In this document: positions 11,893 through 20,576 of the stretch, piece after piece
How the letters are laid out: every line of letters begins with the position of its first letter
Numbering within the stretch: position 1 is the first letter of the stretch
Source: Hyphomicrobiaceae bacterium
GTDB taxonomy: Bacteria > Pseudomonadota > Alphaproteobacteria > Rhizobiales > Hyphomicrobiaceae
Assembly (NCBI GenBank): GCA_025359185.1
Contig: JANYHF010000085.1
Span: forward strand, 28,620-92,619
DNA: 64,000 nt
Direction of reading: 5' to 3'
The notes under the pieces: generated by a model
Told to the model about the DNA's origin: nothing
Seen by the model: only the letters and a program-made list of their open reading frames with translations
Databases searched by the model: none
Program-made: the position numbers and the translations under genes

Positions 11893-12972
11893 TTGTCCGG
11901 CCCCAAACTTAGGGTTAGCATGGGTTTTGCGCGCCAGACCGGCGTTGCACTTTTGCGGGGGCCGATGATGATTTTGCCATTCCGATGCTGGCCGATGGCA
12001 ATGCTGATGGTGTTTGCAACCGCCGCCCCTGCCGCCGCGTTCGATTGCGGCAAGGCGCAGACCAAAGTCGAAAAGATCATTTGCGCCGATGCCAAACTCA
12101 AATCCGCCGACGACATGATGTCGGGCGCCTATGCTAAACTGAAAGACAGCTTGGAGGCCAAAACCGAAAAGGAGGCCTTGCGCATCTCCCAACTGCGCTG
12201 GATCAAGCAGCGCGAGGCTTGTGACTATGACGGCGCGACAGACGTTGCAGAATGCGCGCGCGGTTCAACTGCCAAGCGCATGGCGCTGCTGACAGCCCAT
12301 CCACAAACTGGTCCCGGCGACGGTACGGATCTCACCCCTTGGTTCATTCAGAAGGAGGGCAAGAAGGGTGGCTGGGACATCGATCTCAATCTCATTCGCT
12401 ATGCCGGGCCGCAATCGGAAGGCGAATATCTGTTCAACCGCGAGGCCCAGGCGCTGGCGGTTCCAGCCTTGCTGGAAAATTCAACGCTCGGCACCGCCAC
12501 ACTCGAGGTTGCCAAGGACCGGATCTATGGCAAGTCGGTGTCGCTGACGCCCACATACGCTTCCAAGCGCTTCATCTCAGCGCTGGCGGAGGTCTACGAG
12601 GATAGCGGCGGCGCGCATGGCAACAGCTGGTCCTATTCCATCAACATCAATCTCGACGAGGGCCGCCATCTCAACTACGGCGATCTGTTCACGCGCGACG
12701 TCACCGGCATCCTGGCCAAGCTGTGTAGCGATCAGCTGATTACGGCCCGCAAAGTGCGCACTGAGGACAACACAGTGACATTGGAAGAGGGCGGCGACAT
12801 CGTCATTCTCTCCCACATCAAAGATCTGGAGCGCTGGTCGTTCCGTGCTGACAAGGCGACAGTGCTGTTTGATCCTTACGAGATCGGCTCGTTTGCCGAA
12901 GGCGCGTTTACCTGCATCTTCGATATGGCCAAGCTCAAGACCTTGGCCATACCGGGAGCGCCGCTGCCTTAG
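11893..12972 (+). CDS. Secreted LprI-like (DUF1311) plus DUF3298/RsiV-like protein
   Basis: Signal peptide, FDCGKAQTKVEKIICADAKL...LRWIKQREAC, then an EDSGGAHGNSWSYSININLDEGRHLNYGDLF block. Confidence 0.65.
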   Translation: MSGPKLRVSMGFARQTGVALLRGPMMILPFRCWPMAMLMVFATAAPAAAFDCGKAQTKVEKIICADAKLKSADDMMSGAYAKLKDSLEAKTEKEALRISQLRWIKQREACDYDGATDVAECARGSTAKRMALLTAHPQTGPGDGTDLTPWFIQKEGKKGGWDIDLNLIRYAGPQSEGEYLFNREAQALAVPALLENSTLGTATLEVAKDRIYGKSVSLTPTYASKRFISALAEVYEDSGGAHGNSWSYSININLDEGRHLNYGDLFTRDVTGILAKLCSDQLITARKVRTEDNTVTLEEGGDIVILSHIKDLERWSFRADKATVLFDPYEIGSFAEGAFTCIFDMAKLKTLAIPGAPLP

Positions 12973-12984
12973 GTTCGGTGCCCA

Positions 12985-13102
12985 GCACCAGGTTGAACTG
13001 CTGGAATATCATTGCGCGATTGCGCTGCCAGTCGCGGCGCTGGGCTCCGTTCAGCTTCAAAATATCGCGGTCACCGGCGAGAATTTCGCCCGTGCTGCAT
13101 TG
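12985..13102 (-). pseudogene. phnC: Internal fragment of an ABC transporter ATPase, probably phnC
   Basis: Reverse-strand translation CSTGEILAGDRDILKLNGAQRRDWQRNRAMIFQQFNLV without Walker A or downstream signature; approximate limits. Confidence 0.7.
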
Positions 13103-13161
13103 CGCGCGCGCCCTTACGCACCTGTCACAATTCCATTAGGTTGACTGCCTAAGGAGAATGA

Positions 13162-13638
13162 ATGTCTGCTTCACATCCTGCGGCCGTGGGCGTTTCGTCA
13201 TCTGCGGAGCGCCGCCACGTGATGGCCGTTTGCGCCCACGCCACGCTTGCCGAACTCGCCGATGGTATCGCTGCCGTCGCTCCAGACCTTGCAGCAACCG
13301 TGGTGCGTCCGCCCGAGCTTGGCCTTGTCATGCTGCGTGGCCGTGCGGGCGGTGATGGCGCTCCGTTCAATTTGGGTGAGGCCACGGTGGCGCGTGCGGC
13401 CGTGCGCTTGTCCAGCGGCGAGATGGGCCTCGGTTATGTGCTCGGCCGCTCGTTGGAAAAAGCCCGGCTTGCCGCGATTGTTGACGCCTTGGCGCAGGTG
13501 CCCGCTCACCGCCCGGCCCTGCAGCGGGCGCTCATCGAACCAGTCGAAGCACGGCGCTTGCGCGAACGTTCGGTGACGGCGGCTGAAACGGCGGCGACCA
13601 AAGTCGACTTCTTTACCCTCGTTCGCGGCGAGGATTGA
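13162..13638 (+). CDS. phnG: Phosphonate C-P lyase system protein PhnG
   Basis: GRAGGDGAPFNLGEATVARAAVRLSSGEMGLGYVLGR pattern; first gene of the phn operon. Confidence 0.93.
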   Translation: MSASHPAAVGVSSSAERRHVMAVCAHATLAELADGIAAVAPDLAATVVRPPELGLVMLRGRAGGDGAPFNLGEATVARAAVRLSSGEMGLGYVLGRSLEKARLAAIVDALAQVPAHRPALQRALIEPVEARRLRERSVTAAETAATKVDFFTLVRGED

Positions 13639-13644
13639 GCGACA

Positions 13645-14238
13645 ATGATCAGTGCCAGCACATCCACTTTCGCCGATCCCGGCCGCGAATCGCAGCAGGT
13701 GTTCCGCGCCGCCATGCGCGCGCTCGCCCAACCGTGCAAGCCAGTTGAGCTTATGGCGAGGGTATCGCCACCGGACGGATTGACGTCAGGGGCCGCAGCC
13801 CTGCTTCTGACCTTGGCGGATTTCGAAACATCGGTATGGCTGGATGCCGTCACAACCGTGCGGCCCGAGATCAGCGGCTATCTCAAGTTCCATACCGGCA
13901 CCCGGATGGTAAAAGATCCCGATCAGGCCAACTTCGCATTGATCACCTTGGCCGGGCGGATGCCGAAACTCTATGATTTCGCGCAAGGCGTGCCGGAATA
14001 CCCGGACCGGTCGACGACCTTGATCGTGGAGACGACCGCCTTCAATCACAGCGACTGGGCGTGCAAAGGCCCCGGCATCGCCGGCACACGGACATTCGGC
14101 GTTGCGGGCGTGCCGTCCGACTTCATCAATTTTTGGGAGCACAACCGCCTCGGCTTCCCGCTCGGTGTGGATATCCTGTTCGTCTGTGGCCATCAGATCG
14201 CAGGTCTGCCGCGCACCACCCGCCTGACGGAGGCCTGA
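13645..14238 (+). CDS. phnH: Phosphonate C-P lyase system protein PhnH
   Basis: FADPGRESQQVFRAAMRALAQPC..; operon position. Confidence 0.93.
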   Translation: MISASTSTFADPGRESQQVFRAAMRALAQPCKPVELMARVSPPDGLTSGAAALLLTLADFETSVWLDAVTTVRPEISGYLKFHTGTRMVKDPDQANFALITLAGRMPKLYDFAQGVPEYPDRSTTLIVETTAFNHSDWACKGPGIAGTRTFGVAGVPSDFINFWEHNRLGFPLGVDILFVCGHQIAGLPRTTRLTEA

Positions 14239-14241
14239 CCC

Positions 14242-15339
14242 ATGTATGTTGCCGTCAAGGGTGGCGAAGCCGCCATCGCCAATGCGCATCGGCTGCTGGC
14301 CTCCGAGCGGCGCGGCGATCCAGCCGTGCCCGAGATATCGCCAGACCAGATCCGCGAGCAGCTGTCGCTGGCCGTCGATCGTGTCATGAGCGAGGGCTCG
14401 CTCTATGACCGCGATCTCGCCGCCCTCGCCATCAAGCAGGCGCGCGGTGATATGATCGAGGCGATCTTTCTTGTCCGCGCCTTCCGCACCACGCTGCCAC
14501 GCTTCGGCTATGCCGCGCCGCTGGACACTGCCGCCATGCAGATCCGGCGCCGCATTTCAGCAACGTACAAGGATCTTCCGGGTGGGCAGCTTCTGGGGCC
14601 GACATTCGACTACACGCACCGGCTGATCGATCCGGCCCTTGCCGGCGATGAAACGGCAGTACCCGCTCCGTTGCGTGCACAAATTGTGAGTACAGAGCTT
14701 GTCCCGCACGTTACTGGCCTGCTCGATGGCGAAGGCCTGATCGAACGCAATGCTCCGCGAGCGGATGGCCTCCCCGCCGGCGACCTCACGCGCGAGGCGC
14801 TGGAGTTCCCGGCGGACCGCGACCTGCGCCTGCAATGCCTGTCCCGCGGCGACGAAGGCTTCCTGCTCGGCATGGCCTATTCGACGCAACGCGGTTTCGG
14901 CCGCACCCATCCCTTCGCGGGCGAAATACGCATGGGCGAGGTGGAGGTGGAGCTCTTCGCCGAGGAGGCAGGTTTCGCCATCCCGCTCGGCGAGATTACC
15001 GTGACTGAGTTCGAGACCGTCAACCAGTTCACCGGTTCCGAATCCGCGCCGCCACAGTTTACACGCGGCTACGGCCTCGTTTTCGGCCATTGCGAGCGAA
15101 AGGCGATGTCGATGGCGTTGGTCGATCGTGCTCTGCGTGCGGACGAATTGGGCGAGGAGTCCGGCGCGCCCGCCCAAGACCAGGAATTCGTGCTCTCGCA
15201 TTGCGATAATGTCGCCGCTACCGGCTTCGTCGAGCACCTGAAGCTGCCGCACTATGTCGATTTCCAAGCCGAACTCGGCCTCATCCGCAAGCTCCGCCGT
15301 GAGCACACTGCCCGGCACGTGAAGGAGGCTGCGGAATGA
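14242..15339 (+). CDS. phnI: Carbon-phosphorus lyase complex subunit PhnI
   Basis: MYVAVKGGEAAIANAHRLL N-terminus; operon position. Confidence 0.96.
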   Translation: MYVAVKGGEAAIANAHRLLASERRGDPAVPEISPDQIREQLSLAVDRVMSEGSLYDRDLAALAIKQARGDMIEAIFLVRAFRTTLPRFGYAAPLDTAAMQIRRRISATYKDLPGGQLLGPTFDYTHRLIDPALAGDETAVPAPLRAQIVSTELVPHVTGLLDGEGLIERNAPRADGLPAGDLTREALEFPADRDLRLQCLSRGDEGFLLGMAYSTQRGFGRTHPFAGEIRMGEVEVELFAEEAGFAIPLGEITVTEFETVNQFTGSESAPPQFTRGYGLVFGHCERKAMSMALVDRALRADELGEESGAPAQDQEFVLSHCDNVAATGFVEHLKLPHYVDFQAELGLIRKLRREHTARHVKEAAE

Positions 15340-15533
15340 TCGTTAGGCGTACTATGTCAGTGAGTCTTGCGTCCCCTCGCCCCTTCGGGGAGAGGGATAG
15401 GGTGAGGGGGCTGTCGCTTGCCGCACATGCTGAGCATTCCACAAACCCCTCACCCTGTCCCTCTCCCCAGCGGGGCGAGGGGACGTTAGGGCCCCAGAGT
15501 ACCGCAATCGCGACAATGGGGGTGTACACATGA
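15336..15533 (+). CDS. Putative 65-aa bridging ORF derived from a palindromic repeat
   Basis: Starts in an ATGA overlap with the phnI stop and ends in an ATGA overlap with the phnJ start; no known family. Confidence 0.3.
   Translation: MIVRRTMSVSLASPRPFGERDRVRGLSLAAHAEHSTNPSPCPSPQRGEGTLGPQSTAIATMGVYT
15370..15485. repeat. REP-like long palindromic intergenic element
   Basis: Inverted arms CGTCCCCTCGCCCC..GAGAGGGATAGGGTGAGGGG / CCCCTCACCCTGTCCCTCTC..GGGGCGAGGGGACG. Confidence 0.9.
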
Positions 15534-16561
15534 CCGATCTCCCGGCCTACAACTTCGCCTATCTCGATGAGCAGACCAAGCGGATGATCCGGCGCGCGAT
15601 CCTCAAAGCCATCGCCATTCCGGGCTATCAGGTGCCGTTCGCCAGCCGCGAGATGCCGATGCCCTATGGCTGGGGCACAGGCGGCGTGCAGGTAACGGCG
15701 GCGATCCTCGGGGCCGATGATGTGCTCAAGGTGATCGATCAGGGGGCAGACGATACGACTAATGCCGTGTCGATCCGCAGCTTCTTTGCGAAGACAGCGG
15801 GCGTCGCCACCACGACGAAAACCAGCGAGGCCACCGTCATCCAGACGCGGCATCGCATCCCGGAACAGCCGCTGACGGACAAACAGGTTCTTGTCTATCA
15901 GGTGCCGATCCCCGAGCCCTTGCGCTTTCTGGAGCCGCGCGAAACCGAGACGCGGGCCATGCACGCGCTCGCCGATTACGGCCTCATGCATGTGAAACTC
16001 TACGAAGATATTGCCAAACACGGGCATATAGCGACGTCCTATGACTATCCCGTCAAGGTCGATGGCCGATACATCATGGACCCATCGCCGACGCCAAAAT
16101 TCGACAACCCGAAGATGGACAATTGCGCCGCCTTGCAGCTGTTCGGCGCGGGCCGCGAGAAACGCATCTACGCCATCCCGCCCTACACTAAGGTCGTCAG
16201 TCTCGACTTTGAGGACCACCCGTTCGAGCGCAACGTCTTCACTGAACCTTGCGCCATCTGCGGCGCCACCGGCGTCTATCTCGATGAGGTGCTGACGGAC
16301 GATAAGGGTGGACGGATGTATGTCTGCTCGGATACGGACTATTGCGAGACGCAGGCTGCCGAGGGGCCTTCCCGCCCCACCCCCACCATGTTCCTCCCCC
16401 CTCAAGGGGGAGGAGACGCTGGGGCCGTGAGAGCGGACGCTATCGCTTCTAGCGTCCCTTCCCCCTTGACGAGGGAAGGACAGGATGGGGGTGGGGCGGG
16501 TGATGTCAGAGGCGCCACCATTACGACTAAGCTCAACAGAACGCGCGACGGTGCCTCATGA
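15530..16561 (+). CDS. phnJ: Alpha-D-ribose 1-methylphosphonate 5-phosphate C-P lyase PhnJ, with an extended C-terminus
   Basis: MTDLPAYNFAYLDEQTKRMIRRAILKAIAIPGYQVPFASREMPMPYGWGTGG; Fe-S/catalytic Cys motif CAICGATGVYLDEVLTDDKGGRMYVCSDTDYC. Confidence 0.97.
   Translation: MTDLPAYNFAYLDEQTKRMIRRAILKAIAIPGYQVPFASREMPMPYGWGTGGVQVTAAILGADDVLKVIDQGADDTTNAVSIRSFFAKTAGVATTTKTSEATVIQTRHRIPEQPLTDKQVLVYQVPIPEPLRFLEPRETETRAMHALADYGLMHVKLYEDIAKHGHIATSYDYPVKVDGRYIMDPSPTPKFDNPKMDNCAALQLFGAGREKRIYAIPPYTKVVSLDFEDHPFERNVFTEPCAICGATGVYLDEVLTDDKGGRMYVCSDTDYCETQAAEGPSRPTPTMFLPPQGGGDAGAVRADAIASSVPSPLTREGQDGGGAGDVRGATITTKLNRTRDGAS
16371..16500. repeat. REP-like palindromic element inside the phnJ coding sequence
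   Basis: Inverted arms CCCGCCCCACCCCCACCATGTTCCTCCCCCCTCAAGGGGGAGGAGACGCT / AGCGTCCCTTCCCCCTTGACGAGGGAAGGACAGGATGGGGGTGGGGCGGG. Confidence 0.9.
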
Positions 16562-17340
16562 CCACCGCGGAACACCCCCTGCTGATAGCCGATGACCTAA
16601 CCCACTCCTACGGCACGCGTATGGGGTGCACAGACGTCTCGTTCGAGTTGTATGAGGGCGAGGTGCTGGCCGTCGTTGGTGAATCCGGCTCGGGCAAGAC
16701 GACGCTGCTCAACGTGCTCTCGGGCCTGTTGCCGCCGTCGCGCGGGCGCGTGATGTACCGGATGCGCGATGGTGTCACCCGCAATGTGCTCGATCTCAGC
16801 GAGGCCGAGCGGCGCTTCCTGCTGCGGACCGATTGGGGCTTCGTGCATCAGGATTCCGCGATGGGTCTCAGGATGCGCGTCTCTGCGGGGGGCAATGTTG
16901 GCGAGCGGCTGATGGCGATCGGCGACCGGCACTATGGCAAGATCCGCACCGCCGCCACCGATTGGCTGGAGCGTGTCGAAATCAGTACAGATCGCATCGA
17001 CGATATGCCCTTGCAGTTCTCCGGCGGTATGCGCCAGCGCTTGCAGATCGCCAAGTGTCTGGTGACAAAGCCACGCCTCGTTTACATGGATGAACCCACG
17101 GGCGGGCTGGACGTGTCGGTGCAGGCGCGTCTGCTCGATCTGATCCGCCAACTGGTGGAAGACCTCGGCCTTGCTGCCGTCGTCGTCACCCATGATCTTG
17201 CCGTGGCGCGGCTGCTGTCGCACCGCATCATTGTCATGCAGCAAGGCCGCATCATCGAGACCGGCCTCACCGACCGCGTGCTCGATGATCCTTGTACGCC
17301 CTATACGCAGCTGCTCGTCTCATCCGTGTTGCAGGCCTGA
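16558..17340 (+). CDS. phnK: Phosphonate C-P lyase system ATP-binding protein PhnK
   Basis: Walker A GESGSGKTT, signature SGGMRQRLQIAK, ATGA overlap with phnJ. Confidence 0.94.
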   Translation: MTTAEHPLLIADDLTHSYGTRMGCTDVSFELYEGEVLAVVGESGSGKTTLLNVLSGLLPPSRGRVMYRMRDGVTRNVLDLSEAERRFLLRTDWGFVHQDSAMGLRMRVSAGGNVGERLMAIGDRHYGKIRTAATDWLERVEISTDRIDDMPLQFSGGMRQRLQIAKCLVTKPRLVYMDEPTGGLDVSVQARLLDLIRQLVEDLGLAAVVVTHDLAVARLLSHRIIVMQQGRIIETGLTDRVLDDPCTPYTQLLVSSVLQA

Positions 17341-18038
17341 TGATGACCGAAATGATGGACATTGATGGCGTCGCCAAGAGTTTCACGCTGCATTTGCGCG
17401 GCGGGACGGTGCTGCCCGTGATGCGTAACGTCAAACTCCATGTCAACACCGGGGAATGCGTTGTGCTTGGCGGCCCCTCGGGCGCCGGCAAATCCTCGCT
17501 GCTACGCATGATCTTTGGCAACTACGCCGCCGATGCGGGGCACATCCATGTCCGGGACGCTGGCGACATGGTGGACGTGGTGACGGCAACGCCGCGCCGC
17601 CTCGTTGAACTGCGCCGCCGGGCCATGAGTTATGTCAGTCAGTTCCTGCGGGTGATTCCACGGGTAAGCTCGCACGACATTGTAGCCCGCGCCGCCGCCG
17701 AGGGCGGGCTGGACGCCGGCGCTGCGGGCTCGCGTGCCGATTCGCTCCTCACATGCCTCAATGTACCGCCATCGCTTTGGCGTCTGCCGCCTGCGACCTT
17801 TTCGGGTGGCGAACAACAACGCATCAACATCGCACGCGGTTTCGCCGTGCCCCGCCCCATCCTGCTGCTTGACGAACCCACTGCGTCACTCGATGCCGCC
17901 AACCGGCAAGTGGTTGTGAATATGATCAATGATGCCAAGCGGGCAGGTGCAGCCGTGCTCGGCATATTCCACGATGAAGATGTGCGCGATCAGGTTGCCA
18001 CGCGCATTGTCGATGTTACCCAATTCAAACCGCAATGA
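17340..18038 (+). CDS. phnL: Phosphonate C-P lyase system ATP-binding protein PhnL
   Basis: Walker A GGPSGAGKSS, SGGEQQRINIARGF; order after phnK. Confidence 0.94.
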   Translation: MMTEMMDIDGVAKSFTLHLRGGTVLPVMRNVKLHVNTGECVVLGGPSGAGKSSLLRMIFGNYAADAGHIHVRDAGDMVDVVTATPRRLVELRRRAMSYVSQFLRVIPRVSSHDIVARAAAEGGLDAGAAGSRADSLLTCLNVPPSLWRLPPATFSGGEQQRINIARGFAVPRPILLLDEPTASLDAANRQVVVNMINDAKRAGAAVLGIFHDEDVRDQVATRIVDVTQFKPQ

Positions 18039-18048
18039 GATCCACTTG

Positions 18049-19200
18049 ATGCCGGAACTTGAAGACTTACTGCTGACCAATGCCCGTATCGTCCTGGCTG
18101 ACCGCGTCATCGAGCGCGGCTGGGTCGCCGCGAGTGGCGGCATGATCACAGAACTGGGCGAGGGCCAGGCGCCCGGACGAGGCGCCGATCTTGACGGTGA
18201 CTTGCTGATCCCCGGCCTCGTGGAGCTGCATACTGACCATATCGAGGCGCATTTTTTGCCGCGCCCCGCTGTCGTCTGGCATCCGCTGGCGGCCGCCATC
18301 GCCTATGACGCGCAGATTGCCGCCTCGGGCATTACCACTGTGTTCGATTGTTTCCGGGTGGGGTCCGACGAACGCAAAGACGTGATGATCGACAATGTGC
18401 TGATGTTGTCGCAGACGGTGCAGCAGGCGCAGGCAGATGGCCTCTTCCGGGTGCGCCACCTGACACATCTGCGCTGCGAAGTGTGCTCGCCTGATGTGAT
18501 CACGGCCGCCGAAACGATGCTCGCGGCCCGCCCTGCCGAGATCATGTCGCTGATGGATCATACGCCCGGCCAGCGCCAGTTCCGCGATATCGAGAAGCTG
18601 AAGGACTACTATCGCCGTGCGTCCGGCATGTCGGAAGCGCAGATGCAGACATTTATTGCCGAACGGCTCGAATTGCATGGACACTATGCCAAAATCAACC
18701 GCAAGGCGCTGGTGGCGGTTGCGCGTACGCATGATATTCGTCTGGCAAGCCATGACGATACGACTACGGAGCAGGTGGTCGAAGCCCTGGGCGATGGCGT
18801 GTCTATCGCAGAGTTTCCGGTGACATTGGAGGCTGCTGCGGCCTCACACGCTGCGGGCATCAAGGTCCTGATGGGCGCGCCGAACGTCGCGCGCGGCGGC
18901 TCGCACTCGGGAAACATCGCTGCGATTGAGCTGGCGCACGCTGGTGTGCTGGACATTTTGTCATCCGATTATGTACCCTCCAGCCTGCTGTTGGCCGCGT
19001 TCCACCTGGCCGCCCAGGTGCCCGGCATCACGCTTCCTGCGGCCATCGCCACAGTGACGCGCGCACCCGCCGAAGCGGCCGGCTTGTCCGACCGGGGTCA
19101 GATCGCGCCCGGCCACGTCGCCGATCTCATCCGGGTCACCGACCGCGCCGAAGTGCCTGTTGTGCGTACCGTCTGGTGTGCCGGACGGAGGGTGGTATGA
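18049..19200 (+). CDS. phnM: Alpha-D-ribose 1-methylphosphonate 5-triphosphate diphosphatase PhnM
   Basis: Amidohydrolase fold, PGLVELHTDHIEAHFLPRP motif; order. Confidence 0.95.
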   Translation: MPELEDLLLTNARIVLADRVIERGWVAASGGMITELGEGQAPGRGADLDGDLLIPGLVELHTDHIEAHFLPRPAVVWHPLAAAIAYDAQIAASGITTVFDCFRVGSDERKDVMIDNVLMLSQTVQQAQADGLFRVRHLTHLRCEVCSPDVITAAETMLAARPAEIMSLMDHTPGQRQFRDIEKLKDYYRRASGMSEAQMQTFIAERLELHGHYAKINRKALVAVARTHDIRLASHDDTTTEQVVEALGDGVSIAEFPVTLEAAAASHAAGIKVLMGAPNVARGGSHSGNIAAIELAHAGVLDILSSDYVPSSLLLAAFHLAAQVPGITLPAAIATVTRAPAEAAGLSDRGQIAPGHVADLIRVTDRAEVPVVRTVWCAGRRVV

Positions 19201-19754
19201 GCACACCCGGCGTCCTGGTTCTGGTCGTTGGCCCGTCTGGTGCCGGCAAGGATACGCTGATCAACGCTGCGCGCGAGAAGCTGGCGGACGATCCCCAGTT
19301 TGTCTTTCCACGCCGCGTTGTCACTCGCACCCGTACGGCCTTTGAGGATCACGATAGCATCGATACGGAGGATTTTGTCCGCGCTGTCACAGCGGGGGAG
19401 TTTGCACTGCATTGGCAAGCCCATAACCTGGGATACGGCGTGCCGCGCACCATCGAAAGCCAGATTGCTAAAGGCCGGGTTGTTGTTTGCAACGTCTCGC
19501 GCACCGTGATCGAACAGGCGCGGGCGCGATTTCCCCGGGTGCACGTGGTCTACATCGATGCAAGTCCCGAAGTCCGGGCCGCCCGCATTGTCAAACGCGG
19601 CCGTGACGCCGCCGAGGGCTCGCGCAGCGATCCAAATCGCGCTGGCCCCGGCCGGCCGTCTTATGATGTACTGATCGACAATTCGGATGCGTTGGAGGGT
19701 GCCGTAGCCCGTTTCATGGTGGTCCTCCTCGAGCTGGCGGCCGAAACCTCGTGA
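19197..19754 (+). CDS. phnN: Ribose 1,5-bisphosphokinase PhnN
   Basis: VVGPSGAGKDTLINAAREKL; order, ATGA overlap with phnM. Confidence 0.93.
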   Translation: MSTPGVLVLVVGPSGAGKDTLINAAREKLADDPQFVFPRRVVTRTRTAFEDHDSIDTEDFVRAVTAGEFALHWQAHNLGYGVPRTIESQIAKGRVVVCNVSRTVIEQARARFPRVHVVYIDASPEVRAARIVKRGRDAAEGSRSDPNRAGPGRPSYDVLIDNSDALEGAVARFMVVLLELAAETS

Positions 19755-19855
19755 TCAACTTCAAACTTTTGGTCGTTTTTTCGTCATGGCAGAGAAAGCC
19801 GCCGTGACGATTGATGGGGGCCGTTGTCTCAATCGCTAAATTCGGATTGCACCAG

Positions 19856-20491
19856 ATGATCAAAACTCCGTCAGGACAAACCCGACTGAGCCTCCAACCG
19901 CTCATTCACGAGGGAGCGTCCGTCACAGCGTCGACGCTCGGTCTCTATACTGAAATCGGGACGCGCACGTCGCTGACCGAGGTCGCACTTGGCGACTACT
20001 CTTATGTTATGAGCGACTGCGAAATCATCTATGCCAGCATCGGTAAGTTCTGCTCGATTGCCGCACACGCTCGCATCCATCCCGTGAACCATCCGATGCA
20101 GCGGGCCAGCCAATCGCATTTCACCTACCGGGCGGCGGACTATTTTGCGGGCGAAGCCCACGAGGAGGATTTTATTGATTGGCGCCGGGCCCAGCGCGTC
20201 CACATAGGTCACGATGTCTGGGTGGGACACGGAGCGATTGTGCTGGCGGGGCGCAAGGCCGGGACCGGCGCGGTGCTGGCGGCGGGCGCGGTCGTCACCA
20301 AGGATGTGGCGCCCTACACGATTGTTGGCGGCAACCCGGCGCGGCTGCTCAAGCGCCGGTTTCCCCAAAGCATCGGCGACCGCCTCGAACGGCTCGCTTG
20401 GTGGGATTGGAGCCACGCGCAGCTGCGAAAGACCCTGCCCGATTTCCAGTCATTGCCCATCGAAGCGTTCCTGGAGAAACATGGCGGTTAG
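19856..20491 (+). CDS. Left-handed beta-helix (hexapeptide) acyltransferase, phosphonate-associated type
   Basis: SYVMSDCEIIYASIGKFCSIAAHARIHPVNHPM and VWVGHGAIVLAG; end of phn operon. Confidence 0.82.
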   Translation: MIKTPSGQTRLSLQPLIHEGASVTASTLGLYTEIGTRTSLTEVALGDYSYVMSDCEIIYASIGKFCSIAAHARIHPVNHPMQRASQSHFTYRAADYFAGEAHEEDFIDWRRAQRVHIGHDVWVGHGAIVLAGRKAGTGAVLAAGAVVTKDVAPYTIVGGNPARLLKRRFPQSIGDRLERLAWWDWSHAQLRKTLPDFQSLPIEAFLEKHGG

Positions 20492-20576
20492 CGGACCGAA
20501 TTCAACGGTTTCCTCCCTCCCACCTCATCATGGCAGCATAGGCTGTTCTAAGTGTTAGGCGCGGACCACCAGGTCC

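Noticed and set aside
13111-13139. Possible Pho box (CTGTCAC at 13122-13128) before phnG
   Set aside because: Only one good half-site; the adjacent 11-bp units match CTGTCAT at about 3 of 7 positions. A PWM scan would be needed.
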